This document shows positions 23,780 to 36,359 of a stretch of DNA of 64,000 nt, piece by piece (positions within the stretch are counted from its first letter, which is position 1; the number at the start of each line of letters is the position of its first letter). The translations under genes were made by a program, and so were the position numbers. The notes under the pieces were generated by a model. That model made no database searches. It was not told the origin of the DNA and saw only the letters and a program-made list of their open reading frames with translations. Source of the DNA: Drosophila persimilis (lineage: Eukaryota > Arthropoda > Insecta > Diptera > Drosophilidae); assembly GCF_003286085.1 (NCBI RefSeq), contig NW_020825289.1:13454001-13518000 (forward strand). Direction: 5' to 3'.

Positions 23780-25295
23780 TACACACTATTTCGTTAATAT
23801 AATATCAAGATCAAACGTAATTTATTATGACCTTTTCTCAAATTGATACGTTTTAGACATATTCATGTGTATTATTAGTATTTTGTATGTATTTATCTCG
23901 ATCCTGATACCTACGGAGCCTGGGATGACAAACATTCTCTCAACTCTATAACATCCTTCCCTAGGGTATGAAAATTAGTGTTGCCGGTATTCATTGTTGT
24001 CAACCGGTTATTCACCAATAAATACTCGTTTCTGATCTTCCGTGGAATATTCTCAGCTATATAGAACATTTAGCCATGCCCACATAGTTTTATACGATTG
24101 ATGAATCTATTTTCTAATTGACTGGCCTATTCTAAATACTTGCTTTTATTGGATTTTGCTTTCAAAAAAGGTTTTTGCGAAAAAGGTCAAACAAATGAAA
24201 CGTAATAAAACGTAAGAGAAAAATCGTTAAAATTTTTCAATTTCTTTATTCCGTTGAATAATGCTGCCTAACTAAAACCCTTAGTTCTCCCCACATCATT
24301 TAAGGCCATTGATGAATACATATTCTACCTGATTGAAAACTTTTAAGTACTCTCTTTTATTGTATAGTGTAGAAAACAAGTTTTAAGCAAAAAAGGTCAA
24401 CAAAAAACAGTGGCAACGTAAGCGAGTGTGAAATGTCATGTGAACCGGAGTTTGGGCACAGGTATACCCTATTTCGTTTATATATATGAAGAAACTGTTT
24501 TTCCAAGCTGTTTTAAAACGTATTTAATAAAGAAATGATCTCAGATTGTTATGTTTTGGATATAAAATTAGGGTCTTCTAAATATATCTCGATCCCGATA
24601 CCCATTCTGGTTTCTGCAAGAATACCAAAACCTTCAAAATATCGTTGAAATACCTTTAAAGCAGAAACTGACTAGTTTTGGCCTGTATTGGTGCATGAGA
24701 TGACAAACATTTTCTCAGTTCTATAACATCCATTTCCCAGGGTATGCAAAATGTTGCTCAATCCGCGCAATGTTGTGGAACAATGCTGCTCGATTTCACG
24801 GCACATGAGTCTGGCCCATACAAATTAGTGTTGCCAGCAACATAAAACGTAAGAAAACGTAATTGAGTATGGAATGTAAGGGACATTGTTGAGGAAAAAA
24901 AGGACATTGTGGCGGGGGAAAATCCCTCCCATCACTAAATAGAGAGCAAGTCCCAATAAAATATACGGTCTCACTCTAAAAAATACCGAAAATGTATCAT
25001 ATTCCTCGTTTTTTATCTTCCGTCGAATATTTTCAGCCAAATAGAATACTCATCTATGCCCATATAACAATTTTCTACTTGACTGGCTTATTCTAAATAC
25101 TTGCTTTTATTGGAATAACGTTGAAAATGAAATTTAATATAAATGAAATGAAAACAAAATATGCCGTTATACTGACCTCAAAAAATACCGAAAAGGTGTG
25201 ATTGCTGTCGCAGGGTCACTGGTGGGAAATCGTTGGCCTAACAACGCTAGAATATTACGTTACGTTATTGAGTGAGGAAAAGTGTTGCATACCTT
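23780..25295. repeat. diverged tandem repeat block, at least two full units plus partial copies
   Basis: Several words recur in the same order. ATCTCGATCC(T/C)GATACC occurs near 23891 and 24587; ATGACAAACATT(C/T)TCTCA near 23932 and 24702; CTATAACATCC near 23946 and 24720; AAATTAGTGTTGCC near 23967 and 24825; TCTTCCGT(G/C)GAATATT near 24036 and 25016; TTCTAAATACTTGCTTTTAT near 24130 and 25090. A third partial copy (CTCTTTTATTG...AAAAAAGGTCAACAAA) is near 24350-24410. The spacing changes from about 695 to about 960 bp because the second unit carries insertions. The words AACGTAA and ACGTTA recur through the block. It is non-coding and its origin is unknown. Confidence 0.75.
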
Positions 25296-27390
25296 CGAGG
25301 CGTGTAAAATAGAGTGGACAAGGACATGGAATGTAGCAAATACATTGGATGTTACATTATTATTTGAATTTAATATTTATTTTAAATTTTAATATTTCGT
25401 GCAATTTTTTTTGTTAGGGGTTCATGTATGTTAATTGATGTAAAACAATTCAAAATCCTATCCCAATGAATTGAATTGTATTGTATATATGTATGTAATT
25501 AAAGTAATTCTACTCGTAATACGGTGCCCTCCTCATGGTACTGATTATTTCGATCCTATCTCATTTATGCGATCTGTTGAGTAAAAAATTAGCACATCCT
25601 CAGCGCAGATAAACGCATCCTTAAAACTGCCTTTTGCCTCTCCCACTCCTCTGTTTCCCTAACTATCGACCATGCAGAGTGAAGCCCAATTAGTGCTGCA
25701 GTAGGCATTTCAAATCCGTGCCCACAATTCGTCTAATCCACTGCCACCGACCTGCCTGTACCGCCCATGTCCGTTCCACTCCGTTCTGGTCTGTGAAGGA
25801 TCGGATCTGGGCCTAGTCCTGGCTAAATGTTGACAAATACAACACCTACGATACAAATAAAATTGCTACAGAAGTACCTCCCAAAAACGGGCACTGTCCC
25901 GACCGGAACGACTCAATTTTCACAAATTTACGCCAAAACCAGGAAACAGCAAAAGAAACAGAAACAGACTCTAAAAGATTGCTCGACGTCGCCACTGAAG
26001 CTGTGGGTTTGCTCCTGCAGAGCAGAGTCCAAATTCGAATCGGAGTCCCAGTCGCAGAGTCCTGCGAGTAGCCAGAGTCCTGTAGCTCACTCGAAAACCG
26101 CCACTCACCGTGGCTAATTGCTCATCAATAAAGATGCTAGCTGTGCAGGGCTCGGATTCCATTGAAAATGTTTGCATTGCCCAGATTCTCCTCAACGCTC
26201 CTCCGAGTCCAAGTCCATGTCCGTTGCAACCAAAATATTATGGTGTTCCCCGCTGTTCTCGCACAGCCAGCGCGAATTTGCTGCGGTAAGTCAATGCTGC
26301 TTTTGGGTCTCGTTCTCGGCACGGCATCTCCTTGTCCTTTTGCATCTATGGGTATCTTCTGGCAGCGCTCCTTTGGCGGCACTGTGTCCTGTCGTCGTTG
26401 TTTTCCCGTGATTTGACATGTCTGTTAGCAGGATGCCGTTGCCTGACCCTGAGCTAGAGGACCCTACGTGTTCCACTTTGATGTGATTCGTCAATGCGGT
26501 GGACTACTGCTACCGACTCTTGGCACTCTTGGCACTCTTGGCACTGTGTGTATGTGTCCTCTGGTTTCTATTTTCTGCAGTCTGCGGCTTTCCAGCAGTG
26601 TTTGTTGGCGAATCTCTCCGTTGGCTGGTACTCTCCTGCTCTCCTCCTGCCAAAAGATGCATTCGTCACAGTTGAAACTGGATTGGTCGCCCACCGTAGT
26701 GCTCTGTACTCATAGTAAACGAGTCCGATTGATTGGCCACCCCAATGGGGAGGCCAGCCTCAGCCCCATCTTCATTTTCAATCCCCACTCTACAGGCTTT
26801 CCTTCGATGTCTGGCAATCCATTGATGATTGTACTCCAGTTTCCAATTCCCTAAAACCAGAGACATGCCATAAGATCCTAAAAAAGAAACCGCTAATCAT
26901 TTCGCCCACACAAAGAGGGAACAATCCTCTGGCCAAACCTAATTATTTGACTCAATTGTGAGCCCCGGGCTCGTGGACACTTTTTGTGGCCTCTTTTTGT
27001 TCCCTACACGACACTCGACAAAAAGCGAGCCAATTTTTTTTTTGTAGACCACTTTGTTGCTCTTTTTATGAGTTTTTTCCATTGTCCATTGTCACTTTTT
27101 TCCACGGCCTGTGCTCCGACCTGGCAGCGATCCTCGCTGCTGCCCTACAAACATCCTAATTACGGCAGTTAGTCGTTGTTCCAGAAGGGACCTGGACTAC
27201 AGTTTATTACGCGCTCGAATTTCCACTAAAAATTGGACCGAAAAAACTAGGTAGAGTCCCGGGACGCGCCTTTTTATTGGTGCACCTTCGCCGGAACTGA
27301 GAGCGCGACGACCGCAGAACAACGGCGACCGGCGATGAGGATGCTGCTCCCGAGGATGCATCCTGGCCATGGCAGGACGACGATGACGAC
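25296..27390. promoter_or_regulatory. eve: eve upstream region, expected to include the autoregulatory element
   Basis: No coding sequence. Relative to the TATA box this is -5.9 to -3.8 kb, the interval that in D. melanogaster holds the late/autoregulatory element (about -5.9 to -5.2 kb). I cannot recognise its sites individually. Tracts of T7-T9 near 27030-27090 resemble Hunchback sites and may be the left shoulder of the stripe 3+7 enhancer. The assignment is positional. Confidence 0.35.
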
Positions 27391-28051
27391 GACCTCGCTG
27401 CATTAGAAAACTAGATCAGTTTTTTGTTCTAATTTTTGTGCCCTGCTCTGCTCTCCTTATGCTTTATTGTTTATGGTCCATTTCCATTTCCATTTTCATT
27501 TCCACTCCCATTGTTTGGCCGCAAAACAAACTCCGGACGGGAATTATGGTATGGTATATGCAGATTTTTATGGGCACTCGGGTGATCTAGTTCGCGGAAT
27601 GGGCGCGTATCCTGTAGCGCTGGGACCTCGACCGGCCCTCGGAGGATGTCTGTATGTCTATATTAGGAAAGTAGATCAAGTTTTTTGTTCCCTTTGTGCG
27701 CTTTTTTCGCTGCGCTAGTTTTTTTCCCCGAACGCAGCAAACTGCTCTAATTTTTTAATTCTTCACGGGTTTTTATTGTGCTCCTGGAAAAACTACGGTC
27801 TTCCACAAGGTTAGAGCGTTCTAGTTACCTGTTAATTGTGGCCATAACTCACATTCACGTCCGCATTCAGTGCTCTCATTTTTAAGATATGTTCTTTTCT
27901 CTCTGTGTTTTCTGTTCTGTTCTTTTCCGCTACGGCATTCATATTTTTATGAGGCTGTTCCTTCGGCCGGGCCTGGCATAAATTATTTGAATTTGTTTTT
28001 CCATTTGCTCTGAAATTGTCCATTATTGGAAAACTGTGTGTGTTTTCATGG
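27391..28051 (+). promoter_or_regulatory. eve: eve stripe 3+7 enhancer
   Basis: The block begins GACCTCGCTGCATTAGAAAA and ends near TGTGTTTTCATGG, both of which I recall from the D. melanogaster stripe 3+7 enhancer. It sits at -3.8 to -3.1 kb, as in that species. Two Stat92E-type sites of the form TTCN3GAA are visible, TTCGCGGAA at 27591-27599 and TTCCCCGAA at 27724-27732. Hunchback-like words such as TTTTTATGGG (about 27565), CTAATTTTTTAATT and GGTTTTTATTG are also present. The known logic is STAT/Zelda activation with Hunchback setting outer and Knirps inner stripe borders. Confidence 0.88.
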
Positions 28052-29396
28052 TATTGGATTGTACATAGTATAGTTCGCCTTGGGGTTGGAACTGACTGTC
28101 TTACTCTCTGTCCCCCGGGGGATGGCATGCATGGCACTGTCCAGGGTGGAGTCTTGTCTTAAATTGGGGGAAAGTCTGCAACTTGGTCTCACCTGAATTA
28201 CTGATGGAATTCATACAAAAACAATAATCTTAACCAATTTAGCAGCATTCCATTTACCAAATGTTCGAGGATCTTACAGGCTTAAACATACTACGAAGTA
28301 TCATACATATGATAGAAGATCTAAGAAGGTAAAACAGTACATTTATCTTCCGATTAAGATTGAAATCAAATCGGAAACAATCTTAAGCAGGTGCTTTTCG
28401 GCCATTATTAAGATTCGCACAGCTTTGTTTGCGAATGCTTTCCGTATTGTATAAAAAATAATAATGATAATAATTATTATTTTATGGCGGATATCATGGC
28501 AGTACAATTTGCTCGGCATTTTTATGGCATGGCCAATTTTTGCACAGTGTCTAGGCCTTTCCTTTGCCAATTCTGTTACCCGTCTTGTCTCGTCTCCCAC
28601 TTTCTGTAAGGGAAGGGAATAAAGATAGAGGCCCAGCCCTCCGTCCAGTATTCGCCATTTACTTCCCATGATGACGGACATAATCAGCGAGATCGGATCG
28701 GCGCTTTGTGCGTGCAAAATGTGCAATAAAGCAGCAACAACGGGAGGATCGCTAGAGGCTTCGTCTTCGTCTTCGGCTTCGGCTTCCCGGTATTGATTCC
28801 GCAGCGAAAGGCCAGAAAGTGTTCTTGGATGGAGTGTTGAGGCCGGACAATGGCCAGGGGCAGGTACTGATCCTCGACAGTGCAACAGCTCGACACTTTC
28901 GCCTGGTGAAAGGTCTGCCATAAAGGGTATTTACTGTCGCTGCCGCACTGTCGCCCTGAAGCCATGGCTGGGCCGGTTGAAGTTGCAACTCAACTCAACT
29001 CAACCCAATCCAAAAAGGGACACTCTCGCGGACACACAGAGTCAAAGACAATGGTGGCACAATAGGCAAGGTTGTGGGTAGGGTTCTGTTCTGTTCTGGA
29101 CGGGTCGGGTCGGGTCGGGAAGGCTTGCACTGGGCCTTTTCCAGTGCGGCCAAGAGAGGAGATCGCTCCAGGTAGAGCCTCTGGCGAGTTAATGCTAATG
29201 CAAATTGCGGCGCAATATAACCCAATAATTTTAACTAACTCGCAATGGACAGGGCAGTAGAGCAGTAGAGCATTGCAGGAAGGATGCATTACTCGGGAAT
29301 GGAATGCATAACAATGGGCAAGGACCAGGGTTCCGTTTCGCGAGATGAGGTTCTTTGACGGTTCCTTGACGGTTCCCTGTGTGCTCTCTGCTCTGT
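28052..29396. promoter_or_regulatory. eve: spacer between eve stripe 3+7 and stripe 2 enhancers
   Basis: No gene. It includes an AATAATGATAATAATTATTATT tract (about 28448-28482), GAGTC/TTCGTCTTCG-type repeats near 28765-28790, CAACTCAACTCAACTCAA near 28986-29003 and tandem GGGTC units near 29101-29118. In D. melanogaster a spacer of about 1.7 kb separates the two enhancers and matters for their independence. Confidence 0.45.
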
Positions 29397-30065
29397 GTTA
29401 ATCCGTTTGCCATCAGCAAGATTATTAGTCAATTTTCATATTTCCAGTCGAGTCGCAGTTTTGGTTTCACTTTCCTCCTTTGCCACTTCTTGCCTTGCCT
29501 CATGTGGATGCCGATGCCGATGCCGTTGCCGTTGCCGTTGCCGACCGACGAGTTAGATTTTATTGCAGCATCTTGAACAATCAACTGGAATTTGGTAACA
29601 TGCTGCGCGGCCTAACCCTGGAGATTGCTCTACTTTCGCCTCAATTGAATCGGAGTTAGGCGGAAGACGGCGGACCCTTGCAACCAAGGGTTGTCTCCTG
29701 GCCTCAGGAGTTTCCACAGTCAACGCTTTCGCTGGTTTGTTTATTTGTTTGTTTGTTTTAGCCAGGATTAGCCCGAGGGCTTGACTTGGAACCCGACCAA
29801 AGCCAAGGGCTTTAGGGCATGCTCAAGAGATCCCTATATCCCTATCCCTGTCGCGATCCCTAAACCGATCCCATTTAGCAATTTCATTAGAAAGTCATAA
29901 AACACACATAATAATGAGATGTCGAAGGGATTAAGATTAAGGGACGCACACACAGGCAGCAGGATCATTAACGGACTAACGGAATCGGGTTATTTTTTGC
30001 GCTCAACCGGACGGAGCTTAACGCTAAGCCACAAGCTTAACCCCTTGTGGGCCGCGGCAGGTAAA
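29397..30065 (+). promoter_or_regulatory. eve: eve stripe 2 enhancer
   Basis: Order and spelling of sites match the minimal stripe 2 element, at -1.8 to -1.1 kb from the TATA box. Bicoid-5 GTTAATCCG lies at 29397-29405, followed by GCAGCATCTTGAACAATC and GGTAACATGCTGCG at 29594-29607 (Kruppel/Giant area). A T/G tract TTTGTTTGTTTG lies near 29744, Bicoid GGATTA at 29765-29770 and Hunchback CATAAAA at 29896-29902. Bicoid-1 GGGATTA is at 29928-29934, a Kruppel site in AACGGACTAACGG near 29970, and the Hunchback-1 word GGTTATTTTTTGCGC at 29989-30003. Bicoid and Hunchback activate; Giant and Kruppel set the borders. Confidence 0.93.
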
Positions 30066-31147
30066 TCGATGACCGATGTCGCTTGCGCAAGGCCCCTACT
30101 ACTCCCCTTCCCTCCCATATGACACCCCACTAACCCTGCCCCCGCCCTCTCCACCACCACTGTACTGTATGTACAGTTGCCTCCTCTCTGGATGATTATA
30201 TCATCATAATAAATGTTTTTCCCATCGAAACTGAAACCGAGAAACTTTTCAAATTAAGTTCCGACCCGCCGCCCCCGCCGCCCCCGCCCCCCCGAAATTG
30301 TGCTCCATTATCGTAGATATACTGCCTGGAAAATGGTAATGCGAATCCCCCTCCACCCGTGCCCCCCCCAACGCTGGTGGGTGGTGTGGTGTGGTGTGGT
30401 GTGGCAAGTGTGAGGCCGTTAAACGTGCTGCATTATATTAAGACTTCATAAAAGAGCAAATAATTCGCTGGGCAAGCATCGATCGATAAATGCTACTCTA
30501 TGTACCCCCGTGGACATGTATGTACATGGCTATGGCTATGGCATCCATGTACATATGTATATACATAATGGGAGTTGGTGAAAGCAACCAACCACCCTAC
30601 CATCCTGTACTCTCTTCCTTACTCCTTACTCCTTGGTCCGTCCGTACTGCTGGGCAGCATTATACCATATCATACTTGATGAAGCCGATAAAGTCGCATT
30701 ATTAAGGGGGCACATCACGTCTCGCTCGCTCTGGGGCGTCCGCCTGCTTGCGGACAAGCGAAACAAAAGATTCGCTCATCCGCTATGAATACCAAATTCC
30801 TCTCTCTCTTGCCGTGCACACAAAGAGAGAGAGATGGAGAGAGAGAGAGAGCGAGAGCGAGCTCCATGATAACTTGATTATGTTCTCCGCCTGTCCGCCC
30901 CCCGCTTGGCATCCTATTTTTTGTGTGCCCTCCCTTTTGTTCCGGCATCGTAATTGCCTTCATCGTCGCATAATTGTCAGCCAGCAGCAGCAGCACCAGA
31001 GACTCTCTCAGCAGCAGCGACTCTCTCAAAGCACCGCAAGATTAGCACCCTCATCTGCTGTCCCGCTCGAACGCCTGGCTGCCTGCTTTGATTGGCTGCA
31101 GGGCAGTGCCTGGGCGACGGCGGCCATTGCAGGCACGGGCGCAGAGG
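30066..31147. promoter_or_regulatory. eve: eve promoter-proximal region with GAGA tracts
   Basis: Contains C-rich sequence (about 30255-30295), a (GGTGT)n run near 30377-30403, a GAGAGAGAG cluster at 30823-30860 (GAGA-factor/Trl type, about 0.33 kb upstream of the TATA box) and CTCTCT words near 31002-31027 mixed with CAG repeats. No coding potential. GAGA sites near the eve promoter are known in D. melanogaster and keep the promoter accessible. Confidence 0.6.
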
Positions 31148-31185
31148 TATATAAGGGCCGCGGGGTGGCCGAGAGAGGCACATTC
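31148..31185 (+). promoter_or_regulatory. eve: eve core promoter (TATA box and start region)
   Basis: TATATAA at 31148-31154, with the expected start region about 30 bp downstream (near 31178-31184), and a leader of roughly 125 bp before the ATG. TATA-containing promoters are usual for pair-rule genes. The exact start base is inferred from spacing only. Confidence 0.85.
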
Positions 31186-31308
31186 GAACTGTAACCGTCG
31201 CACAGTCCAGACACACTCGATCCGCTCCGAAAAGAGAACCGCAGTTTCCAGTTCTTCTTAGAGACAACGCCCTCACCAGCCCATCAACATCCAAAGAACA
31301 CATCAGCC

Positions 31309-32467
<1,159 letters not shown>

Positions 32468-32647
32468 GCATGTCCTCCTGTCCTCCTCCCCCGCTCCCTC
32501 AAAGGATTGTACAAATTAGTCTTAGATTGTCCATCCACCCTCCACCCCCCTCCCAAGTCCTATTTATTGAATGCCCCTCTGGATGGATGATATGATATTG
32601 TAATCTATAGTTGAATATTAGTGCTTAAGTTCCAACACGAAATCAAA

Positions 32648-32653
32648 AATAAA
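32648..32653 (+). terminator. eve: polyadenylation signal of eve
   Basis: AATAAA 181 bp past the eve stop codon, in an AT-rich 3' UTR. Confidence 0.8.
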
Positions 32654-32659
32654 TCTACA

Positions 32660-35600
32660 AAACATTCGAAATTATATCTAAAGTGTTTTTGCCATATGTA
32701 TTTTACCTGAATCCGAATCCGAATCCGAATCCGAACCACCATCCGTTGGGTTACCTGGCGATTTACGATCCAACTGAGAGTTGGATTTGTCAGCGCTTTT
32801 ATGGACCTGGCTGTTGGATTAGCTGTGGAGAAACCTGGCCTGAAATAGACTCATCGACACATCGACACATAGCCACATCGAGCCATCGAAGGCAGCTGCT
32901 CTCCTCTCCGCCCCTCAACTGCTGGCCTGACCTTCGCCCCGGCTCTCTGTAGGGAGGAAACACTGTGTGCAAATTGAGAGGCGGAACGGGGACAAGCGTG
33001 CCTTCGGAGTGGCCTTCGGAGCACTGTCAGTGTTTGGCCACCCACAAGCAGGAGACATCAAGACAGGACAGCACGGGGGCATCCACGGGGGTTTGGCACA
33101 AGCCAGGAATCAGCACAGAATCAAAACAGAGCCTGGGCTCCGTCGGAGTTCGAGGCGTATTAATGCGATTCCAGCAGAATCGATGCGGAGTGAGAGGGTA
33201 CCCCGCAGGGCAGCAGCCTTGTGGATGTGGATGTGGGCCTCCTCCCTGCCACGCGTCAGGTTGCATTGCGAGTCAAAATAAATTTCAGTGTCCTCGAATT
33301 GTCCTCGGCTAATTAATTGTCACCTCACCCGTTGTGTACTCATTCTGGTCCTATCTCTGGCCCCTGGTCCCTGGTCCCTGGCCTTCTGTCCTCCGACAAT
33401 TGTCATAATTGAGAAATCATTGGCAAAATAGCAAGCAAACAGAGAGAAATGGGATGGAGAGAAAGCGTGCGTGTCCAGGCAGGAATCAAATTTGGATTTA
33501 ATTGCCAGACAAAACATGTGTTTCAATTGCAGCAGCAGCAGCAGCCCTTAAAGGGGTGTGGTGTCAATTGCTCATAATCCCGCCTAGCATAGCAAAAAAA
33601 AAAAGAGGCAACAACAACAGAGTCAGCAGAAGGCAGGAAGGCAGGAAGGCAGGAAGGCAGGATATCTACAACCCCTGATCCTGGTACTATATCTAATTGA
33701 GCGTTCGCATCAAAACATGTTTTGACACTTGCCAGCGAGCCGTAAAAAATGGTCTGTGAAGTGCTCGACCCGGAATCGGAGTCAGATGGTTCCCCCCCCT
33801 TGCCACTGCCATGCCACTGACTATGCCCCTTCTGGTATGACACCCCTTTCGTGGTGGCTGCGGCCTGGCTGCTCTTCCTTTGGGGGATGCAACACAAGTG
33901 GCAACATTTTATGATTTGATAATAAAGATACACGGCGAGGAGGATGAGGATGAGGATGGTTCTGTTCTGTTCCGTGCTGCCCTGGGGAATGCCTCGCCAG
34001 GATTCGGATACAGTAAATTAAAAAATAGCAAAACAGGAAAATCTCTGCAGAATTGGGAGTGGGAGTGGCAGTGGCAGTGGCTGTGGGAGTGGCAATGGGT
34101 GGGGTGAGTGGATAGCAATTCGTTTCCCCACGGGCGGAACAGGGCGGGCGGTGTTGACTTTCCGGGCAGGTTGATAATTAATCATGTGGGGATTAGGGAT
34201 TAGGCTTGTTTGAAATGTAGCAATCATCAAGTTGTTTATTGAAAAATTATGCGACTATGCGGCTCAAGGCGGGCGGATTAGGACACCAGCTGGGCGACAC
34301 CCACCCTCATATCTGTATCTGTGAGAAGCATCTGCTCTTTTCATAAAAGAGTTAACCGATTTTCGGGTCTGTTGAGGGAATAAATGCGATATTATTATCA
34401 ATTAGGCATTTGTATCTAATTCGGCATTGTCTCTGTGTTCGACTGAGACTCAGACTCAGACTCCGACTCCGACATCGACTCATACTCATATTTCAACTCG
34501 AGAGATCTTGTGTTTTATGGGGGGGCAATCAATGGTTGGATGGATGGATGGATAGAAAGATACATAGATACACAGCAATGAATGGCAGCCACTTCATGCG
34601 AAGTTCTCCCACGTCTCCACCTCCACGAGAGGGAAACAATGCATTATTCAATAGCATTATCCAAGCCAAGACAAGACAGGCCAAGCCAAGGCTCTCCTCC
34701 TCTGCGAGTATTCGATGTGCAAACAAAATTAAGTTTTATTGGGGCGTGATGAGTGGCCGTCGGGACTTACTTCAGTTTCGGTTTTGGTTTCGGTTTCTGT
34801 TTCTGATTTCTTTTAATAGTGAATTAGCACCTCTGTCTCGTCTCTCCACCCGACCGGGGTTTATGGCACGGGTGCTCCCTGGCCGCTTTCCCAGCATTTC
34901 GGAGCCGACAAAAGGCAGCTTTTGTCCGTGGCTGGCTGGAGGCGACCGCAATCCGGGGATCTGTAAGGAGTCTCTCTCTCTCTCTGTCTCTGTCTCTCTC
35001 TGTCTTTATGAGGTACGAATTTCACACTAACGGTCAATGAATATAAAGTGATCATCAGACGGGGAGTGCAGCCACCGAAGGGTCCATGGTCCACGGCGAG
35101 ATCTAAAGATGGGCACATACTCGTAGCATAGATCCCCTGGTCCCCTGGGCCTCTGATTCCCATTCACTTCCAGCATAATTGCAAGCCCAAGTTTGAGCGC
35201 TAAACGAAGTCGAAAATGTTTTATGAGTGTGCCAATAGATGTACAGACATAGATACATATGTATGTATCTTAAGGTGGCACCTAGAGGGTTTTGCAATCA
35301 GCTCGCCAATGAATAAACATCTTTGTAAAATGATGATGCCAGCAAGCATCGGAATAATTTCACACGTTTCAGGCACACACAGCCTCAGAGAGTAGAACCC
35401 GTTTGTCGCCACAAATATGCGAGACTCTGACTCGACACAGATACTGTTGTACAAATGTATCTTCCGCTACACATGTACATATGTATTGTATCCATGGGAT
35501 GTGCTGTGGCAATTTGCACGCTGTCCATTAACGGGGACCATGGAGACCATGCGCCATTCCGTTTATCGGATCTCATTGGATTCATTCTGCCAGCCTCATC

Positions 35601-36350
35601 ATTTTCATGGATATTAACAAACTGATAATCGCAACAATCAAATTACGAATGCGAGGACGGTTGACCGGGGGGGTGGAGACGGAGTGAATGCCTTGTTTAG
35701 CCAACATTTCCATATCTATCAGGGGCGGAGCAGGGGAGGGGGCGACAGTAGGCCGCATTCGACTGCAATTGGTCAGGGTTCATGGTAAATGGTGAATGCT
35801 CAATGGAAATCGACAATAAAATGCCCGGGAAATCAAATCAATTGCCCTTGATGGATGCTGCGGCTGTCCGAAAAGTTGCAAGATTTTTAGGGTCAACCAA
35901 GGAGGGGGGACAGGGGCCAGGGAGAGAGTCCTGTGGCAGCGTAGAAGGACAGGCCATAAATCTGCAGCTGAGATAATGAAACTAGAATGATTGCGGCAAT
36001 CACTGGTGTGGCTAAAAGGAGTCCATGTCCATGCCGCCAGAGGTGGAGCATATATTGCTCTGCGCATGTCCCTGCCGCATACATAGTGATAGATACAGGA
36101 TACAGGATACAGATACAGGACCATGGCCAGTACATAGAATACATTATGTAGAGAAGGACCCTCTCTTTTGGTCTGTTCTGTTCTGTTCTGTTCTGTTCTG
36201 TTCTGCCGATTACCGATTCTAGAGTTTCAGGACTTTCAGATCCTGCGCACGACGGTGTCAACTTTATTGCGGTTTGACTTTGCCCCTCGAGGAGTCAGAG
36301 TCAGAGCCAGAGCCAGAGCCAGATACTAAAACCAGGACCATGCAAGGTCC
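32660..36350. promoter_or_regulatory. eve: eve 3' flank, proximal part
   Basis: No coding sequence. A (CCGAAT)n run is near 32710-32737, and GGATTAGGGATTAGG (two Bicoid-type cores) is near 34190-34205. GACTC-rich repeats are near 34441-34485, a (TGGA)n run near 34535-34552 and CTCTGT repeats near 34973-35003. A (TTCTG)n run of about seven units spans 36172-36206, with AGCCAGAGCCAGAGCC near 36306-36322. In D. melanogaster this distance is mostly spacer before the 3' stripe enhancers. Confidence 0.4.
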
Positions 36351-36359
36351 CAGGTTCTG

